Source: Peribacillus frigoritolerans
GTDB lineage: Bacteria > Bacillota > Bacilli > Bacillales > DSM-1321
NCBI GenBank assembly: GCA_030562215.1
Contig: JAUPFL010000001.1
Span: 2,096,501-2,160,500, forward strand
Direction of reading: 5' to 3'
Length of the DNA: 64,000 nucleotides
Made by a program: the position numbers and the translations under genes. This document shows positions 49,652-59,263 of this stretch, piece by piece. The stretch's first letter is position 1, and each line of letters begins with the position of its first letter. The notes beneath the pieces are model-generated. The model ran no database searches. It was not told the origin of the DNA and saw only the letters and a list, made by a program, of their open reading frames with translations.

Positions 49652-50959
49652 ATGTTGACGATTTTAGGATTTTGCATGATTTTAACGTTTCTGGTCTTGG
49701 TCATCACGAAGCGTTTATCAGTGGTTGTCGCTTTTATCTTCACGGCGATAGCTTTTGGTTTGATTGGTGGGTTTGCCTCGGAAATGGGAGATATGATGGT
49801 TGCGGGTATTCTAAAGGTGACACCGACCGCAGTCATGATCGTTTTTGCTATTCTGTATTTTGGTTTAATGATTGACGTCGGGTTATTCGAGCCCATGATC
49901 GCTAAAATACTGAGTTTTGTAAAAGGAGATCCGCTAAAGGTTGTCATGGCAACCGCCATTATAACCATGTTGGTAGGTTTGGACGGAGACGGTTCTTCCA
50001 CATTCATGATCACTGTTTCGGCCATGTTGCCGCTTTATATCAAATTAGGGATGAACAGGCTCGTATTGGCCTGCGTCGTTGGTTTGGCCGCTGGCGTCAT
50101 GAATATGATTCCATGGGGAGGTCCTTTGGTAAGGGCGGCCGCGAGCCTTCAGGTTGAAGTATCGGAGTTATTCATTCCTCTCATTCCGGTCATGATTTGC
50201 GGTCTTTTATGGACGCTTTTTTCGGCATATGTACTTGGCAAGAAGGAAAGGGAGAGATTAGGAGTCAGTTCCATGGAGACGAACATGCCACCTGGTATGG
50301 GCGAACAGGCTGCAGCTGTTGAAACCGCACCTAAAGGAACATCCAGGCTTTTTTGGTTTAATTGGTCCTTGACGATTTTACTGATGGTTTTGCTGGTGAT
50401 GGAAGTGCTGCCGATCCAAATCTTATTTGCCTCCGCTTTTGCGATTGCACTATTCGTTAACTTCCCTAACCCAAAAGAACAGCAGGAAAGGATTTTAAGT
50501 CATGCCAATAGTTTCGTGATGATCTGTACACTCATTTTCGCCGCCGGGATTTTTACGGGTGTATTCACAGAAACAAAGATGATGGACTCGATGGCTGCTT
50601 CAATCGTAACCGTCATTCCGGAGTGGCTCGGGGCACATTTGCCACTGGTGGTAGCGTTGACGAGCATACCGATGGGGTTCATTTTTTCACCTGATGCCTA
50701 TTATTTTGGCATTCTACCAATAATAAGTGAAACGGCAGCGAACTTCGGCATTGCCCCTGTAGAAATCGGAAGGGCGGCTTTATTAGGTCATTCGACCGCA
50801 GGGTTCCCACTATCGCCATTGGTGCCTGCAACATTCATATTGATTGGCCTTGTAGGCGTGGATTTTGGGGATCATCAAAAATTCCTGTTTAAATGGGCGT
50901 TTGGGACAACCATCATCATGACGATCGCAGCCATTGCTTTCGGGGTCATCACTTTGTAA
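49652..50959 (+). CDS. citM: Citrate:cation symporter, CitMHS family
   Basis: 435 residues, intact, about 12 membrane helices. Family segments include MLTILGFCMILTFLVLVI at the N-terminus, MLVGLDGDGSSTFMITVSAMLP, GVMNMIPWGGPLVRAAA and SPDAYYFGILPI. These permeases import citrate complexed with Mg2+ or Ca2+ together with protons. ATG 49652 follows AAAGGAG. No CitST-type two-component system is adjacent. Confidence 0.88.
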   Translation: MLTILGFCMILTFLVLVITKRLSVVVAFIFTAIAFGLIGGFASEMGDMMVAGILKVTPTAVMIVFAILYFGLMIDVGLFEPMIAKILSFVKGDPLKVVMATAIITMLVGLDGDGSSTFMITVSAMLPLYIKLGMNRLVLACVVGLAAGVMNMIPWGGPLVRAAASLQVEVSELFIPLIPVMICGLLWTLFSAYVLGKKERERLGVSSMETNMPPGMGEQAAAVETAPKGTSRLFWFNWSLTILLMVLLVMEVLPIQILFASAFAIALFVNFPNPKEQQERILSHANSFVMICTLIFAAGIFTGVFTETKMMDSMAASIVTVIPEWLGAHLPLVVALTSIPMGFIFSPDAYYFGILPIISETAANFGIAPVEIGRAALLGHSTAGFPLSPLVPATFILIGLVGVDFGDHQKFLFKWAFGTTIIMTIAAIAFGVITL

Positions 50960-51130
50960 AAATGTGAGCCCTTTAAGCTATATTGTAAATCCTTGTCTGT
51001 GAATTTAGTAAGGTGCTCACTCTCACTAGTGTAATCTATTTTCCTATTTATCCCGTTTTCTGTTTATTCTTCCATAATAGTGGAAAGTAATAAGAGGAAG
51101 ATACATAAAAGAGAGTGAGGGAATTTTATC

Positions 51131-51763
51131 ATGAACTATAAACAAAAACTTGTACTCCCAATGTGTGCTGCCTTTTTGCTGTATGGATGCAATTCAGCGG
51201 ATGATTCAAATCAGGCGGACAAAAATGCCGAGGACTTGAATGCAGTGGGACAAGGAACAGATACAGAGGTCGATCCGCAGGTGAAAGCGGAAGTTAAAGA
51301 TGTAGAAGGAAAAACACTTGGAACGGTGAACTTTACCTCTGAAGAGAATTCTGTAGTGATCGAGACCGCTTTGGAAGGCCTTGAGCCAGGCTATCATGGA
51401 TTCCATGTTCACGAAAACGCAGTATGTGAGGCGGATGCCAAGGATGGCCCTTTCACTACAGCGGGAGGACACTTCAATCCAACTGATGAAACGCACTCCA
51501 AACATGCAGGGGATATGCCTCCTTTATATGTAAAAGAAGATGGGACAGCCAAATATTCGGCAACATTGGATAACATGACAATAGACCAACTGAAGAAAGA
51601 GGAGCTGGCTGTAATCGTCCATGCGAATCCAGACAACTTTGCCAATATTCCTGACCGTTATGAAGCCAATGGAGAAAAAGGACCGGATGCAGATACTTTG
51701 AAAACTGGTGATGCAGGCGATAGACAAGCTTGCGGGATTGTTGTAAGTGCAGAGGCAAAATAA
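51131..51763 (+). CDS. sodC: Cu/Zn superoxide dismutase-like lipoprotein
   Basis: 210 residues, intact. Signal peptide with lipobox LLYGC (Cys20), so anchored outside the membrane. A linker is followed by the SOD fold: HGFHVHENAVC (two Cu ligands and the disulfide Cys), GGHFNPTDETHSKHAGDMPPL (bridging and Zn ligands), VIVHANPDNF (fourth Cu ligand) and GDAGDRQACGIV (second disulfide Cys). All key ligands are present, unlike the inactive YojM type. RBS GAGTGAGGGA precedes ATG 51131. Confidence 0.88.
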   Translation: MNYKQKLVLPMCAAFLLYGCNSADDSNQADKNAEDLNAVGQGTDTEVDPQVKAEVKDVEGKTLGTVNFTSEENSVVIETALEGLEPGYHGFHVHENAVCEADAKDGPFTTAGGHFNPTDETHSKHAGDMPPLYVKEDGTAKYSATLDNMTIDQLKKEELAVIVHANPDNFANIPDRYEANGEKGPDADTLKTGDAGDRQACGIVVSAEAK

Positions 51764-51772
51764 CATGAATTA

Positions 51773-51806
51773 AGAGCGATTCCTTTAAAGAGGAATCGCT
51801 CTTTTC
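51773..51806 (+). terminator. Terminator of the SOD gene
   Basis: AGAGCGATTCCT, six-base loop, AGGAATCGCTCT and TTTC. Confidence 0.85.
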
Positions 51807-52030
51807 ATTGAAGGTAAACCTGCTGACCGCTAATGGTTTAATGGAGGATATTTTATTTCTTTTTACGATTTAAGAAGGTTTTTTCTATTGTGATATAGAA
51901 GTAAGAATGTAAGTGATATTGCAGTAGAAGCAGATGGCATTAAAAGATCATAGTTAATTCTTGCAGTGGGATGAAGTCCAAGGCATAGATTTAATATAGG
52001 GAAATAAGATTTGGTTTGAATCGATAAAAA

Positions 52031-52066
52031 AACCCGAATAGGGATCTTGTCCACTGATTCGGGTTT
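52031..52066 (-). terminator. Terminator of trhO
   Basis: AACCCGAAT pairs with ATTCGGGTT; on the minus strand it is followed by seven Ts. Confidence 0.8.
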
Positions 52067-52073
52067 GCTAAAA

Positions 52074-53038
52074 TCATTTTGCCGTAATGGTTTCTTCGAT
52101 TAGTTGTAATCTCTTAGCCACTTCTTCTTCAGAAAGGTTATGCTCGACTACATAGCGGTTACGCGGATGTACTCGGCATTCATGAGTACAGCTGCGCATA
52201 TGTTTGTGTTCGTTCTCTTCGCTGCAAAGGATTTTCTTGTTGCATTCAGGGTTAGCGCAATTGACATAGCGTTCACAAGGTTCACCGGAATAAATATCGC
52301 GTCCGACAATGACATGTTCCTTTTGGTTGATAGGTACAGCAATCCTTTCATCGAAAACATACATTTGGCCATCCCATAGCTCACCTTGGACTTCGGGGTC
52401 CTTCCCGTATGTTGCGATGCCGCCATGCAGCTGGCTTACATCTTCAAAGCCTTCTTCGACAAGCCAGCCGGAGAATTTCTCACAGCGGATACCGCCGGTG
52501 CAATACGTTAGGATTTTTTTGCCTTCGAACATTTGTTTATTTTCCCGGACCCATTCAGGAAGTTCACGGAAATTCGTGATTTCCGGCTTGATTGCGCCCC
52601 TGAAATGTCCTAAATCAAATTCATAGTCATTTCTGGCATCAAGGACGACGGTATTTTCATCTTGCATTTGCTCGAAGAACTCCTTCGGGCTCAAGTATTT
52701 GCCTGTCGTACGGTTCGGGTTGATGTCTTCTTCCAAGCGAAGCGTTACAAGTTCATTGCGTGGACGAACATGCATTTTTTGAAAGCATGGCCGTCAGCTT
52801 CATCTATTTTAAACATGATATCGGCAAAGCGGGGATCGCTTTTCATCATGTCCATATATTTGTCGGTTTGTTCGATCGTACCTGAAACTGTTCCGTTGAT
52901 ACCTTCTGAAGCCACCAAGATACGGCCTTTCAATTCAAGGGCTTTACATGCCGCAAGATGTTCGGCTGCGAATTCTTCATGATTCTCGATTGGTACATAC
53001 AAATAATAAAGTAATACTCTATATGGTTTTGTTTCCAT
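52074..53038 (-). CDS. trhO: tRNA uridine(34) hydroxylase TrhO (rhodanese-like), frameshifted
   Basis: About 321 residues. N-terminal acylphosphatase-like part ([33 protein letters not shown]), a rhodanese domain with active-site Cys in [17 protein letters not shown], and a C-terminal Cys-rich tail ([17 protein letters not shown]). The family hydroxylates wobble uridine in tRNA using oxygen. One A is missing near 52776-52781; repair gives [19 protein letters not shown] 53038 follows AGGTGG. Confidence 0.88.
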
Positions 53039-53179
53039 TTTTTATTTACCACCTATGTTTTATATTTGCAAGATATAAAGGGTGATCATTTAGACACTTT
53101 TCTCTTACAGATAATCATTATACCAAGAAAACGTAAAAATGATAAGGGCATGAAGGAAAATCAAAAGGAGTTGTATGGA

Positions 53180-54196
53180 ATGTTGAAAGAGTTAATGAGA
53201 TATCCAATCATCCAAGCACCTATGGCAGGAGGAGCTTCCACTCCTAAACTTGCGGCTTCAGTATCCAATGCAGGAGGGTTAGGCTTTCTTGCAGCTGGCT
53301 ATAAGACTGCAGAAGAGCTGAAGGACGAGATAGAGCAGACCCGCCATTTGACTGAGCGCCCTTTTGGCGTGAATGTATTTGTGCCAGGCAACGGGGTCGT
53401 GGATGAAAATATATTATCTGCCTATCGTGAAAAGATTGAAAAAGAGGCCGAGAGCGTTGGGGCTGAGATTGGAAAGGCTGATAGTGATGACGATGATTGG
53501 GGGAATAAACTACATGTATTGAAGGAGGCTGCGGTCGCAATCGTCAGTTTTACGTTTGGATGTCCAACGGAAGATGTAATAAGGGAGCTCCAAGATGTCG
53601 GTTCCCTTATAGCCGTGACAGTAACCAACCTTCAGGAAGCAAAAAAGGCGGCGGGAGCAGGCGCCGACGTTCTATGTGTACAGGGGATTGAAGCAGGGGG
53701 TCACCGGGCCAGCTTTGATAACCGCACAGAAGATGATTACGGTCTTTTAATATTGATTCGGATGATAAAAGCTGAGCTGAACTTACCGATCATTGCGGCG
53801 GGCGGACTGATGCATGGAAAGGATATCGCGGCTGTGCTCGAAGCGGGAGCAACATCGGCGCAATTGGGAACGGCTTTCCTTCGCTGTCCCGAAAGCGGGG
53901 CAAGTCCGGTCCATAAGGCAGCGCTGGGAAATCCCCGATTTACTAAGACTTCTGTTACCCGAGCCTTCAGCGGCCGGAGGGCACGCGGGTTGGTGAATCA
54001 CTTTTTAACGGAATATGATAGTGTTGCACCGGTCGCCTATCCTTATGTCCATCACATGACAAAGCAAATGCGAAAAGCGGCCGGACAAAAGAACAATCCT
54101 GAATTGATGGCTTTGTGGGCAGGACAGGGATATAAGTTGAGCAGGGAACTTCCTGCATCGGAATTGGTTGAACTGCTTGTAGAAGAACTAAACTGA
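53180..54196 (+). CDS. Nitronate monooxygenase
   Basis: 338 residues, intact FMN TIM barrel of the nitronate monooxygenase class. YPIIQAPMAGGASTPKLAASVSNAGGLGFL (N-terminal FMN contacts), FGVNVFVPG, VQGIEAGGHR with the catalytic-type His, AAGGLMHGKDIAAVL and GATSAQLGTAFL. ATG 53180 is chosen for the AAAGGAG RBS; longer starts lie upstream in frame. Detoxifies propionate-3-nitronate-type compounds in related enzymes. Confidence 0.85.
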   Translation: MLKELMRYPIIQAPMAGGASTPKLAASVSNAGGLGFLAAGYKTAEELKDEIEQTRHLTERPFGVNVFVPGNGVVDENILSAYREKIEKEAESVGAEIGKADSDDDDWGNKLHVLKEAAVAIVSFTFGCPTEDVIRELQDVGSLIAVTVTNLQEAKKAAGAGADVLCVQGIEAGGHRASFDNRTEDDYGLLILIRMIKAELNLPIIAAGGLMHGKDIAAVLEAGATSAQLGTAFLRCPESGASPVHKAALGNPRFTKTSVTRAFSGRRARGLVNHFLTEYDSVAPVAYPYVHHMTKQMRKAAGQKNNPELMALWAGQGYKLSRELPASELVELLVEELN

Positions 54197-54207
54197 GAAG
54201 GATTTGG

Positions 54208-54668
54208 ATGCTGATGGAAATTAGAAAATTATTCTTGGATGAGCCACCCCGATGCATTTATTGCTTTTGGCAGATCCTTCAACGGAATTGGTCGAGGAAT
54301 ACTTGGGGAACGGAACGTCCTTTGTTGCCGTGAGTGATAAGCGAATGATCGGCGTTTGTGTTTTACTGCAAAAAGGCCCGGAATTGATAGAGATAATGAA
54401 CATCGCGGTCGATGAACAGTACCAGGGAAGAGGTATCGGCAGGCAATTGATTGAACACGCGATAGGCCATGCAAGGGAACAGGGATATAAAACGATTGAA
54501 ATCGGAACGGGAAATTCGGGGATAGGGCAACTTGCCCTTTATCAAAAGTGCGGATTTAGAATAACTGGGGTCGATCGGGATTTTTTTAATAGAAACTATT
54601 CCGAGGCCATTTATGAAAATGGGATTAAGTGCCAGGATATGATTCGCTTGTCACAAAGTTTAGACTAA
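54208..54668 (+). CDS. GNAT family N-acetyltransferase, frameshifted near the N-terminus
   Basis: About 153 residues. Acetyl-CoA binding loop QYQGRGIGRQLIEHA, preceded by IMNIAVDE and followed by GNSGIGQLALYQKCGFR. The N-terminus MLMEIRKLFLDEPP joins MHLLLLADPSTELVEE when one C is added to the run 54247-54250. ATG 54208 follows GAGAAGGA and lies 11 bases after the preceding stop. Substrate unknown. Confidence 0.78.
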
Positions 54669-54735
54669 GCAATGATCATCCAAGTTTGACGGAAAAGCTT
54701 AACAGACAAAAGTGCGCGTCGCATTGCTTAGGGGA

Positions 54736-54885
54736 ATGAACTTGTTCTTTGGTGATATGATTTATCTTCTTTTTGCTTTACTAATGCCGTTTTTATTTGC
54801 GATTGGCGTTTTCGTATTCATTCGATCAACGAAAAGACAAAAGGATTCTTTATCGAAAATTCATGAAGACTCAAATGAAAAATAG
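54736..54885 (+). CDS. Small single-helix membrane protein
   Basis: 49 residues with one long hydrophobic helix (MIYLLFALLMPFLFAIGVFVFI) and a charged C-terminal tail (RSTKRQKDSLSK). A short-spaced TTAGGGG precedes ATG 54736, and a terminator follows directly. Family not recognised. Confidence 0.55.
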   Translation: MNLFFGDMIYLLFALLMPFLFAIGVFVFIRSTKRQKDSLSKIHEDSNEK

Positions 54886-54895
54886 CAGCAAGAGA

Positions 54896-54925
54896 AAAAG
54901 AGTGCATAACAAGGGCACTCTTTTT
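54896..54925. terminator. Bidirectional terminator between convergent genes
   Basis: AAAAGAGTGC with GCACTCTTTT; serves the small membrane protein gene and the acetyltransferase gene on the minus strand. Confidence 0.8.
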
Positions 54926-54932
54926 CTCATCT

Positions 54933-55511
54933 TCACCTTTTCAAAAAGGCTTCCAATTTCCTTTTCACACTGGGCCATTCATGCTCGAGAATACTGTAGA
55001 CCACCGTGTTCCTGATCCTTCCATCTTGCAGTTTTTTCTCCATTCTCAAAATGCCTTCTTCAAGGGCACCGAGCCTGGTTATTGCTGCACGCGATCTTTG
55101 GTTGCATTCGTCCGTCCTGAATTCAACCCGTTTCATTTGCCACTTTTCAAAAGCATGCTGCAGTAGCAAGTACTTACATTCTGTATTAATGGCTGTCCGC
55201 CATTTGTCTGGATGATACCAAGTCGCGCCGATTTCCAGGGATTGATTATGAAATTGAATATTTCTTAAGCTCGTGCTGCCAACTATCGAATCATCAGTTT
55301 GATCGATAACGACAAATGGATGATGAAGTTCCTGTTCCCTTGCTCGAATGCCTTCCTTTACATAGGAAATCGCCTCTTCATATGACAAAATTTTGGTTGC
55401 GCTCCATTCCCATATTTCAGATGGCAGGGAAGCGGCATAAAGCGGTTCGATATGATGTTCCATAATCGGGGCGAGTATCACGTGTTTCCCGAACAATTCG
55501 ATATGCTCCAT
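54933..55511 (-). CDS. GNAT family N-acetyltransferase (RimJ/RimL-like)
   Basis: 192 residues, intact. LFGKHVILAPIMEHHIEPLY at the N-terminus, GSTSLRNIQFHNQSLEIGATW, LLQHAFEKWQMKRVEFRTDE and NQRSRAAITRLGALEEG are typical of the acetyltransf_3 type that modifies protein N-termini or small amines. ATG 55511 follows AGAGGAGG; the upstream open frame is rejected because it crosses the divergent promoter. Confidence 0.85.
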   Translation of the reverse strand: MEHIELFGKHVILAPIMEHHIEPLYAASLPSEIWEWSATKILSYEEAISYVKEGIRAREQELHHPFVVIDQTDDSIVGSTSLRNIQFHNQSLEIGATWYHPDKWRTAINTECKYLLLQHAFEKWQMKRVEFRTDECNQRSRAAITRLGALEEGILRMEKKLQDGRIRNTVVYSILEHEWPSVKRKLEAFLKR

Positions 55512-55614
55512 AGTATCCTCCTCTTGATTGATATCTTCATTATAAAAATATTCTGGTTCTTCAATAAGGACCAATGCTGATATAATATATGGAACCAGAT
55601 TGAAGGAGGACCAA

Positions 55615-57003
55615 ATGTTTGAAATCACTCTAACCTTAGATAAAACGAATAAAGAAGCTTTATATGTCCAATTGTATAAATACTTTATAAAGGAAATTCA
55701 AAATGGGCAAATAAAGGCTGGAATGAAACTGCCTTCTAAACGTAAGCTGGCCTTGCATTTAGGGATAGGCCTGAATACAGTGGATACGGCTTATCAGCAG
55801 TTGATGGCAGAAGGGTATGTGGAAAGTCAATTGAGGAAAGGTTATTATGTAGCCGATTTAGAGCCGATCTCAGCATTGAATGAGCCGTTGCCTGTAACAG
55901 AAGGGATGATGGGCCCTCCAAATGAAAGAAATGAGATAGATTACAATCATGGCCGGGTGGACGTGGATTCTTTCCCGCATGCCGTGTGGAAAAAATGCTT
56001 GAACAATACGTTGTATCTACAGGAAAGGGAAATGTTCATGAGCGGTGACCCTCAAGGGGAATGGGGGCTCAGGGCTGAGATTTCATCCTATCTATTTCAA
56101 TCGAGAGGAGTCCGCTGCGGGGCTGATCAAATCATCATTGGAGCAGGTACCCAGTATTTCATCCATCTGCTGCGGTTACTTCTTGGAAATGAGCAGTTGT
56201 TTGGGTTGGAAGACCCTGGCTTTCATCGGGTAAGGGAGGTACTGAGGCTGGAGGGAGCGGATACGGCATTCATACCCTTGGATGAAAGTGGAATGAGTGT
56301 GGACTCCTTGAAAGAGAGTGCAGCGAATGTTGCCTATGTCACTCCTTCCCATCAATTTCCTTCCGGTATGATCATGCCAATAACTAGACGGGTGGAATTA
56401 CTGAATTGGGCAGTGGAAAAAAGGGTTATATTATTGAAGATGATTATGACGGGGAATTCCGACATGCAGGCAAACCGATTCCGTCCTTGCAGGGGTTGGA
56501 CACAAATGGAAGGGTCATCTACCTAGGCACGTTTTCAAAGTCGCTCATCCCATCGATCAGGGTGGGATTTATGGTATTACCCATGGAGTTGGCTTGCGGC
56601 TTTCAGCATAAGTTAATTGGATATAAACAGACCGTTTCCAGACTGATTCAGGAAACGCTCTGTCTTTATGAAAAATGGACATTGGGAACGCCATCTGAAT
56701 AAAATGCGAACGATTTATCGTAAAAAGAATAAGGTGCTGCTGAATGCAATTGAAGAAAGCTTCCATGATCGTGTAGCCATAATCGGTGAAAAGTCAGGAT
56801 TGCACGTTCTTTTAAAAGTAAAAAACGGCAGCAGTGAGGCAGAGCTCATCCAGAAGGCTGCCAGTGTAGGGGTTAAAGTCCATCCAACATCGGTTTATCA
56901 TTCAAAGAATGTGAAAGATCCGACTATTTTGATTGGGTACGGTGGTTTAACCGAAAGGGAAATCGAAGCTGGAATCCGGCTTTTAAAAAAGGCATGGCTA
57001 TAG
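55615..57003 (+). CDS. MocR-type GntR regulator with aminotransferase domain, frameshifted twice
   Basis: About 463 residues. N-terminal GntR winged helix (GMKLPSKRKLALHLGIGLNT; AYQQLMAEGYVES), then a fold-type I aminotransferase domain: GAGTQYFIHLLRLL, LEDPGFHRVREVL, IIEDDYDGEFRH and the PLP Lys in LGTFSKSLIPSIRVGFM. An A is missing near 56418-56423, and there is a net +1/-2 change near 56666-56669, after which NGHWERHLNKMRTIYRKK resumes. ATG 55615 follows AAGGAGG. PdxR- or GabR-like, target genes unknown; the divergent acetyltransferase gene is a candidate. Confidence 0.82.
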
Positions 57004-57069
57004 CTTGGTGCGAAAGTAAGGAAAAGGCCTTGCTTCACACTTATTCAACAATGATATAAGCTACCCATT

Positions 57070-57488
57070 TTAGTTTCTTATATTATTAAGGATTTTAAGG
57101 ACAGTCTGGAAAAATACTTCCTGTTCTTCTTCAGTAATGCCTTCCAGGGCTTTTCCTTCGATTTTTTCTGCAATTTTAAGACATTTTGTATGTACCTCTT
57201 TGCCCCGGGGGTCAGTTCGATTCGTTTTTCCTGTTCATCTTTACCGGGAACTTGTTTAATCATATTATTCTGTTCCATACTGTTGACCGAACGTGTGATG
57301 ATAACACTATCTACATCCAGGTAACTGCAAATATCCGGGATTGTAGAATAGCCACAGTTCTTTAAGTAATTCAGGATTGTCCACTGATTATGGTAAATTT
57401 CAAGGGCTGTAATTTGTTCATTCATTTTGCTGACTAAAGATCTCGATACTTGTAAATATTGATGAAATAATTGAGTAGGGTTCGTCAT
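57070..57488 (-). CDS. MarR family transcriptional regulator, frameshifted near the C-terminus
   Basis: About 139 residues. Winged-helix core: WTILNYLKNCGYSTIPDICSYLDVDSVIITRSVNSMEQNNMI and the wing KDEQEKRIELTPG. A lost A in the run near 57178-57181 changes the last 35 residues; repaired they read AEKIEGKALEGITEEEQEVF and stop at 57070-57072. ATG 57488 follows AAAGGAG. Effector and targets unknown. Confidence 0.78.
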
Positions 57489-57690
57489 ATGATTCTCCTT
57501 TATAATGGTCGACCAATCCATTATATTCTTTAATTCTTAAAAGTCTATTGTAAAGAATCATTTATTTCAGTCAATGTTTATTTTTGGAAGCAAAGCGGGG
57601 AAGGGAAAAATATTAATGGATTGAGGGAAAGCCCAGCCTTCCCAAATCATCAAAAAACAAAGGGGGCATATGCACAATTGGTTTGTCCAT

Positions 57691-58804
57691 TTGGACGTAG
57701 ATTTCCGCTCCAGGCACTCGCTTTCCGCGGGCGGTCCGGGGAGCCTCCTCGGCTTGTGCCTGCGGGGTCTCCCTTGGTCGCGCTTTCCCCGCAGGAGTCC
57801 CGTACCTTCCTCTCCAATCCACTTTGTTATAACATTTAGTTAGAAACCATACATGAGGAGTTGAAGGTGTTGCCGGTACATCAATTAAAGAAAGATACGT
57901 TTTCCGGCCCCTTCTTATGGCTTGTATAATTTGGACGTGGATTTCCGCTCCAGGCACTCGCTTTCCGCGGGCGGTCCGGGGAGCCTCCTCGGCTTGTGCC
58001 TGCGGGGTCTCCCTTGGTCGCGCTTTCCCGCAGGAGTCTCGTACCTTCCTCTCCAATCCACTTTGTTATAACATTTAGTTAGAAACCATACATGAGGAGT
58101 TGAAGGTGTTGCCGGTACATCAATTAAAGAAAGATACGTTTTCCGGCCCCTTCTTATGGCTAGTATAATTTGGACGTGGATTTCCGCTCCAGGCACTCGC
58201 TTTCCGCGGGCGGTCCGGGGAGCCTCCTCGGCTTGTGCCTGCGGGGTCTCCCTTGGTCGCGCTTTCCCCGCAGGAGTCTCGTACCTTCCTCTCCAATCCA
58301 CTTTGTTATAACATTTAGTTAGAAACCATACATGAGGAGGTGAAGGTGTTGCCGGTACATCTATTAAAGAAAGGTACGTTTTCCGGACCCTTCTTATGGC
58401 TAGTATAATTTGGACGTGGATTTCCGCTCCAGGCACTCGCTTTCCGCGGGCGGTCCGGGGAGCCTCCTCGGCTTGTGCCTGCGGGGTCTCCCTTGGTCGC
58501 GCTTTTCCCGCAGGAGTCTCGTACCTTCCTCTCCCATCCACTTTGTTATAACATTTAGTTAGAAACCATACATGAGGAGTTGAAGGTGTTGCCGGTACAT
58601 CAATTAAAGAAAGATACGTTTTCCGGCCCCTTCTTATGGCTAGTATAATTTGGACGTGGATTTCCGCTCCAGGCACTCGCTTTCCGCGGGCGGTCCGGGA
58701 AGCCCCCTCGGCTTGTTCCTGCGGGGTCTCCCTTGGTCGCGCTTTTCCCGCAGGAGTCTCGTACCTTCCTCTCCCATCCACTTTGTTATAACATTTAGTT
58801 AGAA
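57691..58804 (-). repeat. Tandem array of five GC-rich ~240-bp repeat units
   Basis: Units start at 57691, 57931, 58170, 58410 and 58650 (spacing 240, 239, 240, 240); the last is cut off after about 155 bases. Each unit is a GC-rich element of about 110 bases (on the minus strand CTCCTGCGGGGAAAGCGCGA to AGTGCCTGGAGCGGAAATC) plus an AT-richer linker of about 130 bases. Copies differ at only a few positions. A diverged single copy lies at 36957-37055. The GC-rich part can form strong hairpins (CCTGCGGGG with CCCCGCAGG). Confidence 0.93.
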
Positions 58805-58895
58805 TGTTCCATTAGCAAGTATCAAATTGCCGCCGAGAATTGGTGAAAGTCAAAAACGCCACCTTACCTTTGAGCTGAATGCAATTATATCCTGC

Positions 58896-58933
58896 AAACA
58901 AAAACCAGCCTCAAAAGTGGCTGGTTTTTGTTT
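58896..58933 (-). terminator. Terminator of the gene at 58932
   Basis: AAACAAAAACCAGCC with its perfect complement; symmetric A and T tracts allow action on either strand. Confidence 0.75.
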
Positions 58934-59135
58934 AAAACTTTTCGCTGGTGGAGCGGTGCTTTGTTTCTTTTTTATTTCGTTCTTCTTGATGTTCATATTT
59001 AATTTCATCAATTGGTAAATCATCAATGGGCATGACCACTTGATCACGTTCCAGCTGTTTTTCCTGATTTTTCTTGAAGGCCTTGGATTTATCATTACGC
59101 TCTTCAAGATACTTTTCTTTATCTTTATTATCCAA
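58932..59135 (-). CDS. Small charged hypothetical protein
   Basis: 67 residues, very rich in Lys and Glu (DNKDKEKYLEERNDKSKAFK...HQEERNKKETKHR), probably one long helix. TTG 59135 is preferred because GGAGGG lies seven bases upstream; ATG 59150 contains that RBS. Family not recognised. Confidence 0.5.
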   Translation of the reverse strand: MDNKDKEKYLEERNDKSKAFKKNQEKQLERDQVVMPIDDLPIDEIKYEHQEERNKKETKHRSTSEKF

Positions 59136-59263
59136 TGTCAATCCCTCCATCTCTTTATATCCCTTTTTCCCCTTAATAAGAAAATAAAACGTATAAGCGA
59201 AATATATGTGACCCCGTTTCATAAATATAAGGAGAACAGGAAAGTGCAAGGAGGGTTTGTTCA

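Noticed and set aside
51863..52054. 63-codon minus-strand open frame with a hydrophobic C-terminal half
   Set aside because: It starts inside the loop of the trhO terminator and has no RBS. It could be the tail of a lost membrane protein, but the evidence is too thin.
57613..58781. Two long minus-strand open frames (147 and 288 codons) with repeated GRYETPAGKARPRETP-like peptides
   Set aside because: They lie wholly in the tandem repeat array, lack an RBS, and exist only because each unit happens to be open in that frame (unit length near a multiple of three). They are repeat DNA, not proteins.
57691..58804. Possible CRISPR array
   Set aside because: The unit is about 240 bases and the linkers are nearly identical to each other, whereas CRISPR spacers differ; no cas genes are near.
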